Shown here: one piece after another, positions 36,321-44,982 of the stretch
How positions within the stretch are numbered: position 1 is the first letter of the stretch
Layout of the letters: each line of letters starts with the position of its first letter
Assembly: GCA_004322215.1 (NCBI GenBank)
Contig: SCSM01000023.1
Location: forward strand, 1-64,000
Origin: Bacteroidota bacterium
GTDB taxonomy: Bacteria; Bacteroidota; Ignavibacteria; Kapaibacteriales; UBA2268
Reading direction: 5' to 3'
Length of the DNA stretch: 64,000 bases
Program-made: the position numbers and the translations under genes
Notes under the pieces: model-generated
Databases searched by the model: none
Seen by the model: only the letters and a program-made list of their open reading frames with translations
What the model was told of the DNA's origin: nothing

Positions 36321-36661
36321 TATATATCATCAGGTAAATAAAATGTTCCGCCCAAAATTTCCTTGCGAAGTACCTTATAATCTTCATTTATGTTCTTCAA
36401 TTGGCTTTTCATACTTTCCAATTTGTTTTTTTGGGCTTGGGATGCATCGGTACCTAATATTTCCAAACCAGTAATGACTCTCTCTAAATATTCGGGTGTA
36501 AAAATTACAAAATGAAAGTGTCTTTCCAAATTTTCTTTTTCAGTTGGAGTAAAACGACCATATATGTCAGTTATAGTAATTTCACCATTAGTTTTATTGA
36601 ATAAAACAGTAATATTTTGCGGGTTATTCATTTGTTCATTCAATTCGTCATTATTCTTCAT
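36314..36661 (-). CDS. small hypothetical protein, 115 aa
   Basis: Start at the ATG at 36661 (MKNNDELNEQ) preceded by AAAGGAGT; a longer in-frame extension has no ribosome-binding site. Unrecognised; hydrophilic, with a likely coiled helix near the end (QAQKNKLESMKSQLKNINED). Last gene of the small-gene block of the mobile element; its 3' end is invaded by a hexamer repeat. Confidence 0.6.
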   Translation of the reverse strand: MKNNDELNEQMNNPQNITVLFNKTNGEITITDIYGRFTPTEKENLERHFHFVIFTPEYLERVITGLEILGTDASQAQKNKLESMKSQLKNINEDYKVLRKEILGGTFYLPDDIYH

Positions 36662-36747
36662 ATAAACTCCTTTGTAATTGTGAAAGCCGAAGCCCATTAC
36701 AGGAACTTCCAGACCTGCATTAGTTATAAAAATTGATTTTATTTTGC

Positions 36748-36987
36748 TTAATTAATTCCCATCTTATCCATGAATTGCTCTAATACATTGAACCATAGCT
36801 TATCGCTAAAATGTTCCCTTGATTTTGCGTACCCATGATTTTTTTTATATTCCATAAATTCCTCAAAATCTTTTATGGGTATTGTCATATCATGATGAAT
36901 ACCTTCGAAAATACCTGAACAGATAACATTACCTTTGTGTTTTTTTATTGTCAATACTTTATCGATAACATTATTTTGATTATTCAT
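36748..36987 (-). CDS. small hypothetical protein, 79 aa
   Basis: Start at the second of two adjacent ATGs (36987), which has the better spacing from GGAGG; 36990 is possible. Short beta-rich N-terminal half (VLTIKKHKGNVICSGIFEGI) and helical C-terminal half. Unrecognised; typical small accessory gene of a mobile element. Confidence 0.55.
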   Translation of the reverse strand: MNNQNNVIDKVLTIKKHKGNVICSGIFEGIHHDMTIPIKDFEEFMEYKKNHGYAKSREHFSDKLWFNVLEQFMDKMGIN

Positions 36988-37144
36988 CATTTCCTCCAAA
37001 TGTTTGTGTTTAAAAAATGGTATAGATGCGCAACCCCCTTAACAAGGTTATTCACAAATATTTTTTGTAATTTTAACCTATTATTTTATGGCTTATCATA
37101 TATGTTAAAACAATGATTCGCATGATATACCGGACCAGTACGCC

Positions 37145-37423
37145 TTAGAACAAATCATTGATTCCTTCAGCTTCATGGTCATCCATAGTCTGTTTTTTAT
37201 CATGTACCTTTTTACCATAATCTTCATCTGTAAAAAACTTTATTATTGAACAATTGTAACCCACAACATAACATTCCATACCAGACAAATGACATTCGGG
37301 ACAGGTAAAGTCATAATACAAGTCATCATGTTCAATTGTTGGAGGGTATTCATAGTTGCCAGGTGACAAAACCGCTCCACAATTTGGGCAGCAGCCACAT
37401 TCGTAGTCAATTATCTCATCCAT
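37145..37423 (-). CDS. zinc-ribbon-like small protein, 92 aa
   Basis: Two CxxC pairs (Cys12-Cys15 in CCPNCG and Cys41-Cys44 in CPEC) indicate a zinc ribbon; the rest is acidic. Such small ribbons often bind nucleic acid or partner proteins in phages and plasmids. Start ATG follows GAGGT. The preceding small gene ends 12 bases upstream, so they are co-transcribed. Confidence 0.65.
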   Translation of the reverse strand: MDEIIDYECGCCPNCGAVLSPGNYEYPPTIEHDDLYYDFTCPECHLSGMECYVVGYNCSIIKFFTDEDYGKKVHDKKQTMDDHEAEGINDLF

Positions 37424-37435
37424 ATTAACCTCATA

Positions 37436-37648
37436 TTAAATTTCTTTGTTTGCAATTTCTTTTTCAATCATTTCTTTTAAAATCGATATTGTTGCTTTAT
37501 CATTTTCATCAAAACCTCGTTTCTTCGTAGATTCAGCTTCATTCAACAGGTGAAGAATTTCTTTTAAAGCACTAATATTTTTTTGTCTCTTGGCGTCACC
37601 TATTGCATGCATTACATCAAGGTAACTATATGATTTCTGTTTTTTCAT
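37436..37648 (-). CDS. small helical protein, 70 aa
   Basis: Lysine- and glutamate-rich, predicted all-helical, unrecognised. ATG follows GAGGAG at good spacing. Lies between the zinc-ribbon gene and the DUF488 gene in the same direction. Confidence 0.55.
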   Translation of the reverse strand: MKKQKSYSYLDVMHAIGDAKRQKNISALKEILHLLNEAESTKKRGFDENDKATISILKEMIEKEIANKEI

Positions 37649-37731
37649 TGTTTTCTCCTCAAATACTTGTGATTAAAATTGTTTAAATTTGCGAAAGCTA
37701 TAATGAGTAGATTTCCATTATGTTCTTACGT

Positions 37732-38175
37732 TTATTTTATTAAATGAATAATTTCAATATCATTTCTTACTCGTTTCAGATATTCCACCAACAATCGCCT
37801 GTGACACTGTTCAGGTGTAGGCTCACTGCATAAAAAACAGTTCTCGTGCAGTTTTTCAATGTCTGTCGATTGTGCGATATTCCTCATATCAAGCAGTTTT
37901 AAGTATTCCGTCTCATATTGTTCCCATGTAATTTTATTATGCCTATACATAGATAATAGCTCTTTTGTTGGAGCGAAATCTAAATTATGCTCGTAAGTGA
38001 TATTCCCAATTTCCTTTAAAAAATATTCGAGGTCAGCACCTTTGGCAAAGCCAGACAATTGTGATACATTATTAATTCTTATATCAACAAGTGTTTTTAC
38101 ACCTGAATTCCTAAGCAGGTTAAAGAATATTTCTGCTGGTTTTTGAGTGAAACCGATAGTATAAAGTTTAATCAT
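37732..38175 (-). CDS. DUF488 family protein, 147 aa
   Basis: Starts KLYTIGFTQKPAEIFFNLL and has VDIRINNVSQLSGFAKG, then the diagnostic Cys/His motif LCSEPTPEQCHRRLLVEYL. This is the DUF488 family; its biochemical role is not established, though the motif suggests a metal or nucleotide site. ATG follows AAAGGAG. It is next to a three-cysteine radical-SAM-like gene; the two families are commonly found together on phages and plasmids, suggesting a joint nucleic-acid or nucleotide-related task. Confidence 0.85.
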   Translation of the reverse strand: MIKLYTIGFTQKPAEIFFNLLRNSGVKTLVDIRINNVSQLSGFAKGADLEYFLKEIGNITYEHNLDFAPTKELLSMYRHNKITWEQYETEYLKLLDMRNIAQSTDIEKLHENCFLCSEPTPEQCHRRLLVEYLKRVRNDIEIIHLIK

Positions 38176-38250
38176 GACTGTCTCCTTTTATTTGAATAAT
38201 ATTTAATTGAAAATGCAATTTCATTTCAGCTATAAATTTTGGCTCAATGT

Positions 38251-38913
38251 TCATTTTAATAATCTCCTCAAATTCTTTTTTTCAACTACTCTCGTAAAAT
38301 TATTTAGTTCAGTTATTAAAGCCAGAATATTTTCTTTTGATGGTTCAGGTAAATTATGCCCACCGGAATCTGCTCCAATATTAACCTGAACAGGGGAGCA
38401 TGATTTTATCATGTCAACTAATATTAGCAAGTCAAAATCCATTATCGGCTCTATTGTCACATACCTATCTAACATATCAAGCTTTGACATTGCTAATGCT
38501 CTCAGTTCGGGCTTAGGTGAATTAACCATTATTTCAGGGTAGTATCTATTTGTTTCAATAGTTGTGCATATCAATGAATTCTCTGGCAATACATCAATAT
38601 ATCTGAATAAGTTTGCAGGATTTTTAGATTGAAAAAGATATTTATTCCTGAATTTAGAACAATGTTCTAATGTTAACCTTACCCATTCAGGGTTGTTATT
38701 ATCTGCAAATAAGTCATTTGAAGAACCCACAAAAATAAAGTTGTCATTACCCAAATTTGTTTTTAATTCGGCTGAATCAAAACGAATCTCTTTTTGGTGT
38801 TTCCAACGTTTCACATAACAGTATGAGCAATCGTGTTCACATTTGCCTTTAACTGTGTTCCAAGTATGAGTAACAAACCCATACATGTTTCCTCTTGATA
38901 AATTTAATCCCAT
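38251..38913 (-). CDS. DUF5131 / phage Gp37-Gp68-like radical-SAM-type protein, 220 aa
   Basis: The N-terminus has FVTHTWNTVKGKC followed by a three-cysteine cluster C25-x3-C29-x2-C32 (CEHDCSYCYVKRW), the [4Fe-4S]/SAM-type motif seen in the DUF5131 family. Later motifs (FVGSSNDLFAD; YLFQSKNPANL; ICTTIETNRYYP; VTIEPIMDFD) fit a TIM-barrel fold. Activity in this family is unknown; the phage Gp37/Gp68 name reflects occurrence only. ATG follows GGAGG. Neighbour of the DUF488 gene. Confidence 0.75.
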   Translation of the reverse strand: MGLNLSRGNMYGFVTHTWNTVKGKCEHDCSYCYVKRWKHQKEIRFDSAELKTNLGNDNFIFVGSSNDLFADNNNPEWVRLTLEHCSKFRNKYLFQSKNPANLFRYIDVLPENSLICTTIETNRYYPEIMVNSPKPELRALAMSKLDMLDRYVTIEPIMDFDLLILVDMIKSCSPVQVNIGADSGGHNLPEPSKENILALITELNNFTRVVEKKNLRRLLK

Positions 38914-38938
38914 AACGCCTCCATTATTTAGTTGATAA

Positions 38939-40825
38939 TTATTGATAAAAAATTAAACTCTTTATATCAGATTCATAAGATTTAACAACCTCTTTAAAAG
39001 CATCAATTTTTCTGCTCTCATCCGATGGCATATCCTTCCAACTTGTCTGTATGAAAGAAAGTAATTCTGTTGCACCCTGATAAAGACAAATTGCTTTTTC
39101 TAAGAAAACATTTACTTCTTTTGGTTTTACTTCCCTGCTATCCTTCTCATGGAACTTAAATACTATATGTCCGATATTTCTCTTCACTTTTTTATGCTGA
39201 TGAATAATACCTTCATTTATTAATTTTCTGAGTGTTTTTTCTTGCTCACTTAATTGTTCCTGCGATATTATTGTCTTAGGTAGAAAAAACGAGTCTTTGA
39301 ATTCCATCAATACCGGATCAAGTGGATCATATATAAAGAAATCTAAATTTTTCGATAATAATCCTGTATGTTCTTCTATACCACCTGCTAAGTCTATAGC
39401 TTCTTGGTCATCAGGTGCAGAATTGATTGCATCTGTTGGTTGAATAGAATTTTGTATATTATCTACAAAATTTTCCTCGTTTTTCGTTTTCGATCCATTG
39501 ATTGTAGGACTTTTAACTTCAACAGATTGTTCTCTTAATGCTACTGCCTGTCTTTTTATTTCCTTTCTTTTCTCTATTCTATCAAGGTTTGACTTTTCTT
39601 CTTCCTCGAATACTTTATCCCAATATTCAGGATCTTCATCATAAGCATTAGCTTTATTCCAAATATTACCATTCTCTTTAACTGTTTTAGATACTGTAGT
39701 GTCAATGTCGCCATAGATGTCATCTTCATCGTCAAGAATTGATGAATAATCCTTTTTCAAATGATTTGAATCTGAGTGAGTAGGGACTATTGAATCTGTT
39801 TCAATCACATCTTCCTGTTCTGAGTTTAATTTCCCGAACCATCTTGGTGAATTCACTTTCATCATTTGAATAGCTGTAACATGATCCAATTCCTCAGAAA
39901 CAAGTGCCTTAAACAAATCCTGCCTGAATTTCCACATTTGTTTAATATCATTCTTATCTACATCCGTTAAATAGTCATGGCTGTTAAAATATTCTAATAC
40001 TTCAGTTTGGTCTAAGTTGATATTCTTATCAACAAAACCTTGATGATGTTTCATGTGATAAATCGCTTCATGTAGTTTAAGTTCACCCGAAGTAAAGCGG
40101 AAATACAAATCAGGTCTATTTTTCCATAATGAAACAATATCATCCTTATCTTTATGGGTGTATTTATTATGGTTCTTCATAAAGGTAAAAACTTCGGGAT
40201 AATTGTTTTTCAGAGCAAGGGCTTCAGCTAAATTAAATTCACTGCTATTAAATTTCTGTACGATCTCCTTTCTTCTGTTTCTACCTTTCAATTTTGTTTT
40301 TTCTATGTCTCTATCAACAATCTCTTCCAATTCATCGTAGAATTCTGCTAATATCAATGCAATTTGAAATGGTGAATAATGTTCTTGTAATAAATATTTT
40401 GACAGAACAAAGTCAAGAATATCTTCCGGATTACCTTTATATTCTTCTATATCATCTGAGTTAATATCAATACCAATGAGTTTCAATGCTAATACTGTAG
40501 TGTTACCACAAAGAATAGAATCTTGGTATTTTGTTATTTTGTAAGTTTTAGGGAACTTTTTATAATGTTCAGCTATAGCCGAAACAAGCTTCCCTGTAGG
40601 TTGTGGCATCCTAAGTAAAAAATCAATTGGTTGCAGGTCATAATGTTCATGTGCTTTACTTTTGCGACCTCTTTTTGTTTTTCCCTTTACATTTTGTTCA
40701 TTCAAAGATGTGATATTATCATCAAAACCTTGAAGTATTTTCATTATTGTATCTTTTTTTACTGTATTCTCATTATTTGAATTTTCAGGTTCATAATGAG
40801 TATTTTCTACTGGTTTTAATTCCAT
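38939..40825 (-). CDS. ParB-like domain protein, 628 aa
   Basis: A basic stretch KGKTKRGRKSK (~48) is followed at ~62-125 by a ParB/sulfiredoxin-like domain (YDLQPIDFLLRMPQ; then ILCGNTTVLALKLIGID, equivalent to the GHxRxxAAxxLG motif). Residues ~145-290 contain helical segments resembling a ParB HTH (SPFQIALILAEFYDEL; NLAEALALKNNYPEVF). The C-terminal half is acidic, low-complexity then helical. Inferred role: partition or plasmid-type replication control, or a regulator; DNA binding to the 57-bp repeats is a testable idea. No ParA ATPase is visible. Start ATG follows GAGAG. Confidence 0.5.
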   Translation of the reverse strand: MELKPVENTHYEPENSNNENTVKKDTIMKILQGFDDNITSLNEQNVKGKTKRGRKSKAHEHYDLQPIDFLLRMPQPTGKLVSAIAEHYKKFPKTYKITKYQDSILCGNTTVLALKLIGIDINSDDIEEYKGNPEDILDFVLSKYLLQEHYSPFQIALILAEFYDELEEIVDRDIEKTKLKGRNRRKEIVQKFNSSEFNLAEALALKNNYPEVFTFMKNHNKYTHKDKDDIVSLWKNRPDLYFRFTSGELKLHEAIYHMKHHQGFVDKNINLDQTEVLEYFNSHDYLTDVDKNDIKQMWKFRQDLFKALVSEELDHVTAIQMMKVNSPRWFGKLNSEQEDVIETDSIVPTHSDSNHLKKDYSSILDDEDDIYGDIDTTVSKTVKENGNIWNKANAYDEDPEYWDKVFEEEEKSNLDRIEKRKEIKRQAVALREQSVEVKSPTINGSKTKNEENFVDNIQNSIQPTDAINSAPDDQEAIDLAGGIEEHTGLLSKNLDFFIYDPLDPVLMEFKDSFFLPKTIISQEQLSEQEKTLRKLINEGIIHQHKKVKRNIGHIVFKFHEKDSREVKPKEVNVFLEKAICLYQGATELLSFIQTSWKDMPSDESRKIDAFKEVVKSYESDIKSLIFYQ

Positions 40826-40860
40826 TTTATACTCTCAATTTTTATTTTACATGATTATTT

Positions 40861-40900
40861 TATATAAAATCTGGAGGGGAGGGTAAGCACTCCTCCAGAT
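40861..40900 (-). terminator. hairpin terminator after the clamp-like gene
   Basis: Arms ATCTGGAGG and CCTCCAGAT with a 14-base loop, followed on the minus strand by TTTTATA. It lies 10-50 bases past the stop at 40910 and could reduce read-through into the ParB-like gene. Confidence 0.65.
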
Positions 40901-40909
40901 TATTAGTTA

Positions 40910-41737
40910 TTATAGCTCATCCTCTGCATTCATCACTCGACCAAAACATGTTTTGGTATTAAATTTATCACTGATGAATAATACACTGGTTTCTGTTAAA
41001 TGACAGGTATAATTTGAGTCCTTGTCTAAGTATCTAAAATACTCTTTAGTAATTGTAGCACCCTGTATGTTCCCAATATCTAAGTCGGTTTCAATTGGTA
41101 TTTTGTCCGAGAAATCTTTACCGGTAAAACAAACAAATTTTTTATTATTGATTATCCTCGGAAAAATTTCTAAATCAAATCCATTTTGAAGTGCGGCATC
41201 CGCTTTAATTTCTTTTAACTTAGTTGATGGTAGCTCGAAACTGAAATATGACTTTGACATATCAAATACTGAATCTGCAATATCATCTTCCATGTCTTTA
41301 AATAAAGATATTTGAGCGAAACGTAAGTTAAATTCTTTATTGAAATCTGATAAAATAATATTATCACCAACTAACTCACCATTATTTTCTACATGATATT
41401 GAAGGGTTAACTGGATTTCAGTATTTTTTTGAAATCTGGTAAGCATATCAATAAGTAATTTCGTATTATAAATACCGCATTTTATTACCCTTTTCGGTAA
41501 TCGCACCTTTAATGGTGTTTTACAAAATTCACCAAGTTCGATTTTACCTACTATTACAGCAGTTCTTGCCGCTGTATAAGATTTAATAACAAAGTTCTTC
41601 TCAGGGGTTATTTCTAAAAGTGAGTTACTGTCAATCGTAATGAACTGCTTTAGATAATTGATAAGCAGTGTTACATTTGTTAAGATAAAAGTTAACACTT
41701 TAACTTTTTTTTCTGTTTTATGAGAATTATTTTGCAT
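40910..41737 (-). CDS. possible sliding-clamp-like protein, 275 aa
   Basis: Overall pattern of two similar alpha/beta halves, as in phage-type processivity clamps: LINYLKQFITIDSNSLLEITPEKN and GIYNTKLLIDMLTRF in the first half, then SFELPSTKLKEIKADAALQNGFDLEIF in the second. The assignment rests on strand/helix rhythm and genomic context (polymerase-palm, ParB-like and recombinase genes), not on a conserved motif, so it is tentative. No signal peptide. ATG follows GGAG. A perfect 14-bp palindrome lies ~155 bases upstream. Confidence 0.4.
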   Translation of the reverse strand: MQNNSHKTEKKVKVLTFILTNVTLLINYLKQFITIDSNSLLEITPEKNFVIKSYTAARTAVIVGKIELGEFCKTPLKVRLPKRVIKCGIYNTKLLIDMLTRFQKNTEIQLTLQYHVENNGELVGDNIILSDFNKEFNLRFAQISLFKDMEDDIADSVFDMSKSYFSFELPSTKLKEIKADAALQNGFDLEIFPRIINNKKFVCFTGKDFSDKIPIETDLDIGNIQGATITKEYFRYLDKDSNYTCHLTETSVLFISDKFNTKTCFGRVMNAEDEL

Positions 41738-41891
41738 TTTATATCTCCGTTATTTAATTTGACAAATACTATTTTAAGTTATATTGAAATCTACTACTTA
41801 TACCTTTCTTACGTATTGGGTAAAACCCGGCAACTACCACCATAAAAGGTCGTGTTAATGTCTAATTCTTGATATTTTATTTCTCTCTGAA

Positions 41892-41905
41892 TGGGAGCGC
41901 TCCCA
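41892..41905. promoter_or_regulatory. perfect 14-bp palindrome TGGGAGCGCTCCCA
   Basis: A G+C-rich perfect palindrome in an AT-rich intergenic stretch between the HTH gene and the clamp-like gene. Shape and CG centre are those of LacI-family operators (the sequence equals the CebR box of actinobacteria), but no LacI-family gene is in the window. Candidate operator for the downstream replication genes. Confidence 0.5.
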
Positions 41906-42000
41906 ACACTCAGTTAATTGTTTATATCAACCTCCTTTTCTTTAATTACATATGATTTTGTTCAATTAATGTATTGCAATACAATTATCATTTTCATATT

Positions 42001-42276
42001 TTAACCCTGACTTTTAAATATTTCCTTGATTTCACTTTCCCTGAAAAATACTTTGCGACCGATTTTATGAAATTTTATAGATCCATCTCTCATCCTTTTC
42101 CATAATGTTACAGGTGAGATTTTAAACCTCTTCATCAAATCATAACGCGTAATAATTATATCCTCTTTTGGAGTTTGGACAATTGAACTAACCATAACAC
42201 TAAGCTCTTCCCTAATCAGCATCCTCAACTGGCTATTAAAGGTATCTTGGTCTTGTATATGTATCAATTTTTCCAA
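42001..42276 (-). CDS. MerR-type helix-turn-helix / excisionase-like protein, 91 aa
   Basis: Residues ~43-88 form the HTH_17 excisionase-type winged helix: ITRYDLMKRFKISPVTLWKRMRDG, then IKFHKIGRKVFFRESEI. In Bacteroidota integrative elements such proteins act as excisionases or as regulators of excision and replication genes. The start is TTG at 42276, six bases after GGAG, with no better ATG before residue 18. It lies between the recombinase side and the replication side of the element. Confidence 0.82.
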   Translation of the reverse strand: MEKLIHIQDQDTFNSQLRMLIREELSVMVSSIVQTPKEDIIITRYDLMKRFKISPVTLWKRMRDGSIKFHKIGRKVFFRESEIKEIFKSQG

Positions 42277-42595
42277 TTTTACTCCGTTTTTAATTTCAAC
42301 GAAAGCAAACTAAAAAAAGCCCAAATTTCATAAAAATAAGATATAGTTGATAACTTTATTATCTATGATATATAAGGGTTTACGGTATATTCAAAATAAT
42401 TTAATAAAATGAAAAAATATTCTAAAATCTGGGAGTAATTCGTTGAATAATCGAGTGAAATTGGTAGATATATAAGATATTGAGTATTGTTGTAAATGAT
42501 TAATCTTTACCTGACTAAGAGCAAAGTGGTATAAATTTTATATTTTGTAGATATAGGTATAAGGTGAAGTATTAACCTAAAGAAATTAATTTTTA
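42277..42595. other. gene-free AT-rich stretch
   Basis: 319 bp without a supported gene between the HTH gene and the 246-residue gene. It must hold the HTH gene's promoter on the minus strand; I see no clear operator or hairpin. Confidence 0.4.
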
Positions 42596-43336
42596 TTAGA
42601 TTTTGAATGTGATATTTCCTTTATCAAGAATATCTAAAATTAATTGAACAGCAAGTTGAACATCGAAATTCTTTTTAAATGGATGTTCTAATTTATTACT
42701 TTTATCATTTTTGTATATTTGGACTTCCATTGCCTTAGTTCTTACACTGCTCCATTGACCTTTTTTTATACGTATCAAGTTTAAAGGTATTAGTTGGTCA
42801 ATCATAAACTCAATGGAAATTTCATTAAATCTAATATCTTTATTTAAATAATACATTGTAATACCTAATTGTTGAACTTGTCCAAACCAATGTATTATAT
42901 TATCCTCAATATAACAAAAATCGTAAAATTTAGTTTTCTCAGGAATATTTATTTTTGTAATAAACTGAGATTTTTCGTCTAATAATCCTGGTTTATTATA
43001 AAAATTATCAATTAAAATGTCCGAAATGAACGTATCTATGTACATATAAATAATTTGAGATTTATTATACCGATTCCTCAATTCTTCTTCGGTAAAATCA
43101 ACGATAGAATATGGATTCGCATTTTGGTTATCTCTGTTGATGTACAATTCTGCTACATAAGTAATATTTGCTATAGCTAAGTTATAAAGGTCGTACATGC
43201 TTTTTACATAATGCTCAGATTTTCTATCAAGATTTTTATAGATAAATTCTAATGGATTCTTTTTTGCTATTGCTTTCTTAAAAAGCATCGCAATATCAAC
43301 ACCAGTAATATCTGATTCAGAAAAAACTTCTTTCAT
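42596..43336 (-). CDS. hypothetical protein, 246 aa
   Basis: Unrecognised, no signal peptide or membrane helix. Mostly helical with many aromatic residues (NRYNKSQIIYMYIDTFISDIL; IIHWFGQVQQLGITMYYLN). It follows the recombinase gene by 22 bases on the same strand and is probably co-transcribed; a role in integration or element maintenance is possible but not shown. Confidence 0.6.
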   Translation of the reverse strand: MKEVFSESDITGVDIAMLFKKAIAKKNPLEFIYKNLDRKSEHYVKSMYDLYNLAIANITYVAELYINRDNQNANPYSIVDFTEEELRNRYNKSQIIYMYIDTFISDILIDNFYNKPGLLDEKSQFITKINIPEKTKFYDFCYIEDNIIHWFGQVQQLGITMYYLNKDIRFNEISIEFMIDQLIPLNLIRIKKGQWSSVRTKAMEVQIYKNDKSNKLEHPFKKNFDVQLAVQLILDILDKGNITFKI

Positions 43337-43358
43337 TATTTGTCTTTCTTAATAGTTT

Positions 43359-44615
43359 TTATTCTTCCCAAGCTTTTTGAACTTGATTAACAGCTTCTTC
43401 TTGTGTAATTCGGACATACTTTTGAAAACTTGACCTTGTTTTATGTCCAGATACTTTCATAACCATCTCAGGTAATATTCCTTTTTTTAATGTCAATGTA
43501 ATGAAGGTTCTTCTCCCGGTATGGCTGCTAATAAGTTCATACTTCGGTTTTGTTTCATCTATTCTTACTTTTCCTATGTATTTTGTTATTTGTATCGGTG
43601 TATCAATCTCAGCAATTCGGCAGATTTCCTTTATAAATTTATTATACTTTTGATTGGAACATAGCAGTAATTTTTTATCATATCTTATTAATATTTGTTC
43701 TAACCTGTTAGAGATTGGTATAATCAATGGATCTTGAGTTTTTATGGTATAGAGAGTAATAATTTTTTCTTTTAGATTAATGTTTTCTGGTTTCAAATTT
43801 GTTAAATCTGAATATCTCAACCCTGTATAAACCTGAACCAAGAAACAGTCTCGAATTTTGTCATAAGAGTTCGACAAATTATCAAGCTTTTCAATTTTTG
43901 TAAGTTCATCTGCGCTCAAAGCTATTAAAGTTGTCTCGTCAATATTTTTTCTGAGAATCTTAATAAACTTCGTATTATGATGAAGTTCTTTGTCTAATGT
44001 TGAATGCATAAAGGATTTTATAACTTTGATAATATAACTTTGACCATTATTAGTTAATCCTTTTTTGCTTAAATATTTTACAAAACCTGTGTAGAATTCC
44101 TCATTAATATTATCGAATGACAAATCATATTTTTTGGAGGAGACAAAATTATTAAGATGATTGTATGTAACATTATATGATTTTAGTGTTGACGCCGTCA
44201 CCGGCTTTCCTGTAATAGTTAAACGTTTACCTGATTTTGAGTCATTAATGTAATCTTTAAAATGCTCTAAGAAAGTTTTATTAGCTACTTTTTTTAAATT
44301 ACTTTTCCCTTCCAAGAAGGATTGTAAAGCTTCTTTTAATTTTTCTTTGTCAATTGATTTATTGTTAACTGTATTAGCAACATAATAATCATCTAAAAAT
44401 CTTTTTGTTTTTTCCAACTTGCTATTATATTCAAGTGCATACCTATAGCTTGGTTTGAATCGTTGTTTTTTATAGTCCCAAAATTTTTCCTCTGTTTGAA
44501 TTTTTATTGTGGTTCTTATTCTCTGCTTATTCCATAAAATAGAAATTAAGATAAAAGTATAGACTTTTTCTTTTGTTACCTTTTGCAAATAATAATTGAT
44601 TTTGAATCCAGTCAT
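43359..44615 (-). CDS. tyrosine recombinase (integrase), 418 aa
   Basis: Three-part layout of Bacteroidota-type integrases: N-terminal arm-binding region (~1-110), SAM-like core-binding domain (~115-215) and catalytic domain. Catalytic residues: Arg in YTGLRYSDL (~264), HTGRR (~360), GH in VSGHKTRSS (~389) and the nucleophile Tyr in FQKYVRI (~400). It should cut and rejoin DNA at an att site without a double-strand break. The gene begins 172 bases from the tRNA-like tandem repeat at 44788, the expected position next to the attachment site. The remnant at 22.5 kb is related to its C-terminus. Confidence 0.93.
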   Translation of the reverse strand: MTGFKINYYLQKVTKEKVYTFILISILWNKQRIRTTIKIQTEEKFWDYKKQRFKPSYRYALEYNSKLEKTKRFLDDYYVANTVNNKSIDKEKLKEALQSFLEGKSNLKKVANKTFLEHFKDYINDSKSGKRLTITGKPVTASTLKSYNVTYNHLNNFVSSKKYDLSFDNINEEFYTGFVKYLSKKGLTNNGQSYIIKVIKSFMHSTLDKELHHNTKFIKILRKNIDETTLIALSADELTKIEKLDNLSNSYDKIRDCFLVQVYTGLRYSDLTNLKPENINLKEKIITLYTIKTQDPLIIPISNRLEQILIRYDKKLLLCSNQKYNKFIKEICRIAEIDTPIQITKYIGKVRIDETKPKYELISSHTGRRTFITLTLKKGILPEMVMKVSGHKTRSSFQKYVRITQEEAVNQVQKAWEE

Positions 44616-44825
44616 ATAGTCAAATTGAAATTATTAAATAAAAAAGTTTTGACAAAAGTTTTGACACTTTTTGTAAATTCAAAAATAAGTAGAAAAATTT
44701 AAATAAAAAAATAAGTGAAGTAAATACAAGGAATTACAAGTTATTGGTTTTTTTTAGTTTCATTCAGATTAATTTAGTTTAACTAAATTCGACTCCCACC
44801 TTCTGCACAAAATCAAATCCAAAAT

Positions 44826-44895
44826 GCAGACGCGTCCCGATACAAAATCGGGATGGGCTTCAAAACCCGTGTGGGTTCGACTCCCACCTTCTGCA
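44826..44895 (+). tRNA. tRNA-like sequence, UCA anticodon (Sec-type), copy 1
   Basis: Acceptor strands GCAGACG and CTTCTGC pair with one mismatch. A hairpin TCCCGAT/ATCGGGA takes the D-arm place, GGG-CTTCAAAA-CCC carries TCA as anticodon, and GTGGG-TTCGACT-CCCAC is a perfect T-arm. It lacks the long variable arm of functional selenocysteine tRNA and has an eight-base anticodon loop. It is probably a pseudo-tRNA or an altered tRNA fragment that serves as the integration target. Confidence 0.35.
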
Positions 44896-44913
44896 CAAAA
44901 TCAAATCCAAAAT

Positions 44914-44982
44914 GCAGACGCGTCCCGATACAAAATCGGGATGGGCTTCAAAACCCGTGTGGGTTCGACTCCCATCTTCTGT
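44914..44982 (+). tRNA. tRNA-like sequence, UCA anticodon (Sec-type), copy 2
   Basis: Second copy of the unit 88 bp downstream, identical through the T-arm up to CCCA, then with changed acceptor bases (TCTTCTGT). The acceptor stem is weaker than in copy 1, so this copy is even less likely to be a working tRNA. Confidence 0.3.

Noticed and set aside
44826-44982. Functional selenocysteine tRNA gene
   Set aside because: UCA anticodon and T-arm are present, but the long variable arm is missing, the anticodon loop has eight bases and the acceptor stem has a mismatch; kept only as a tRNA-like feature.
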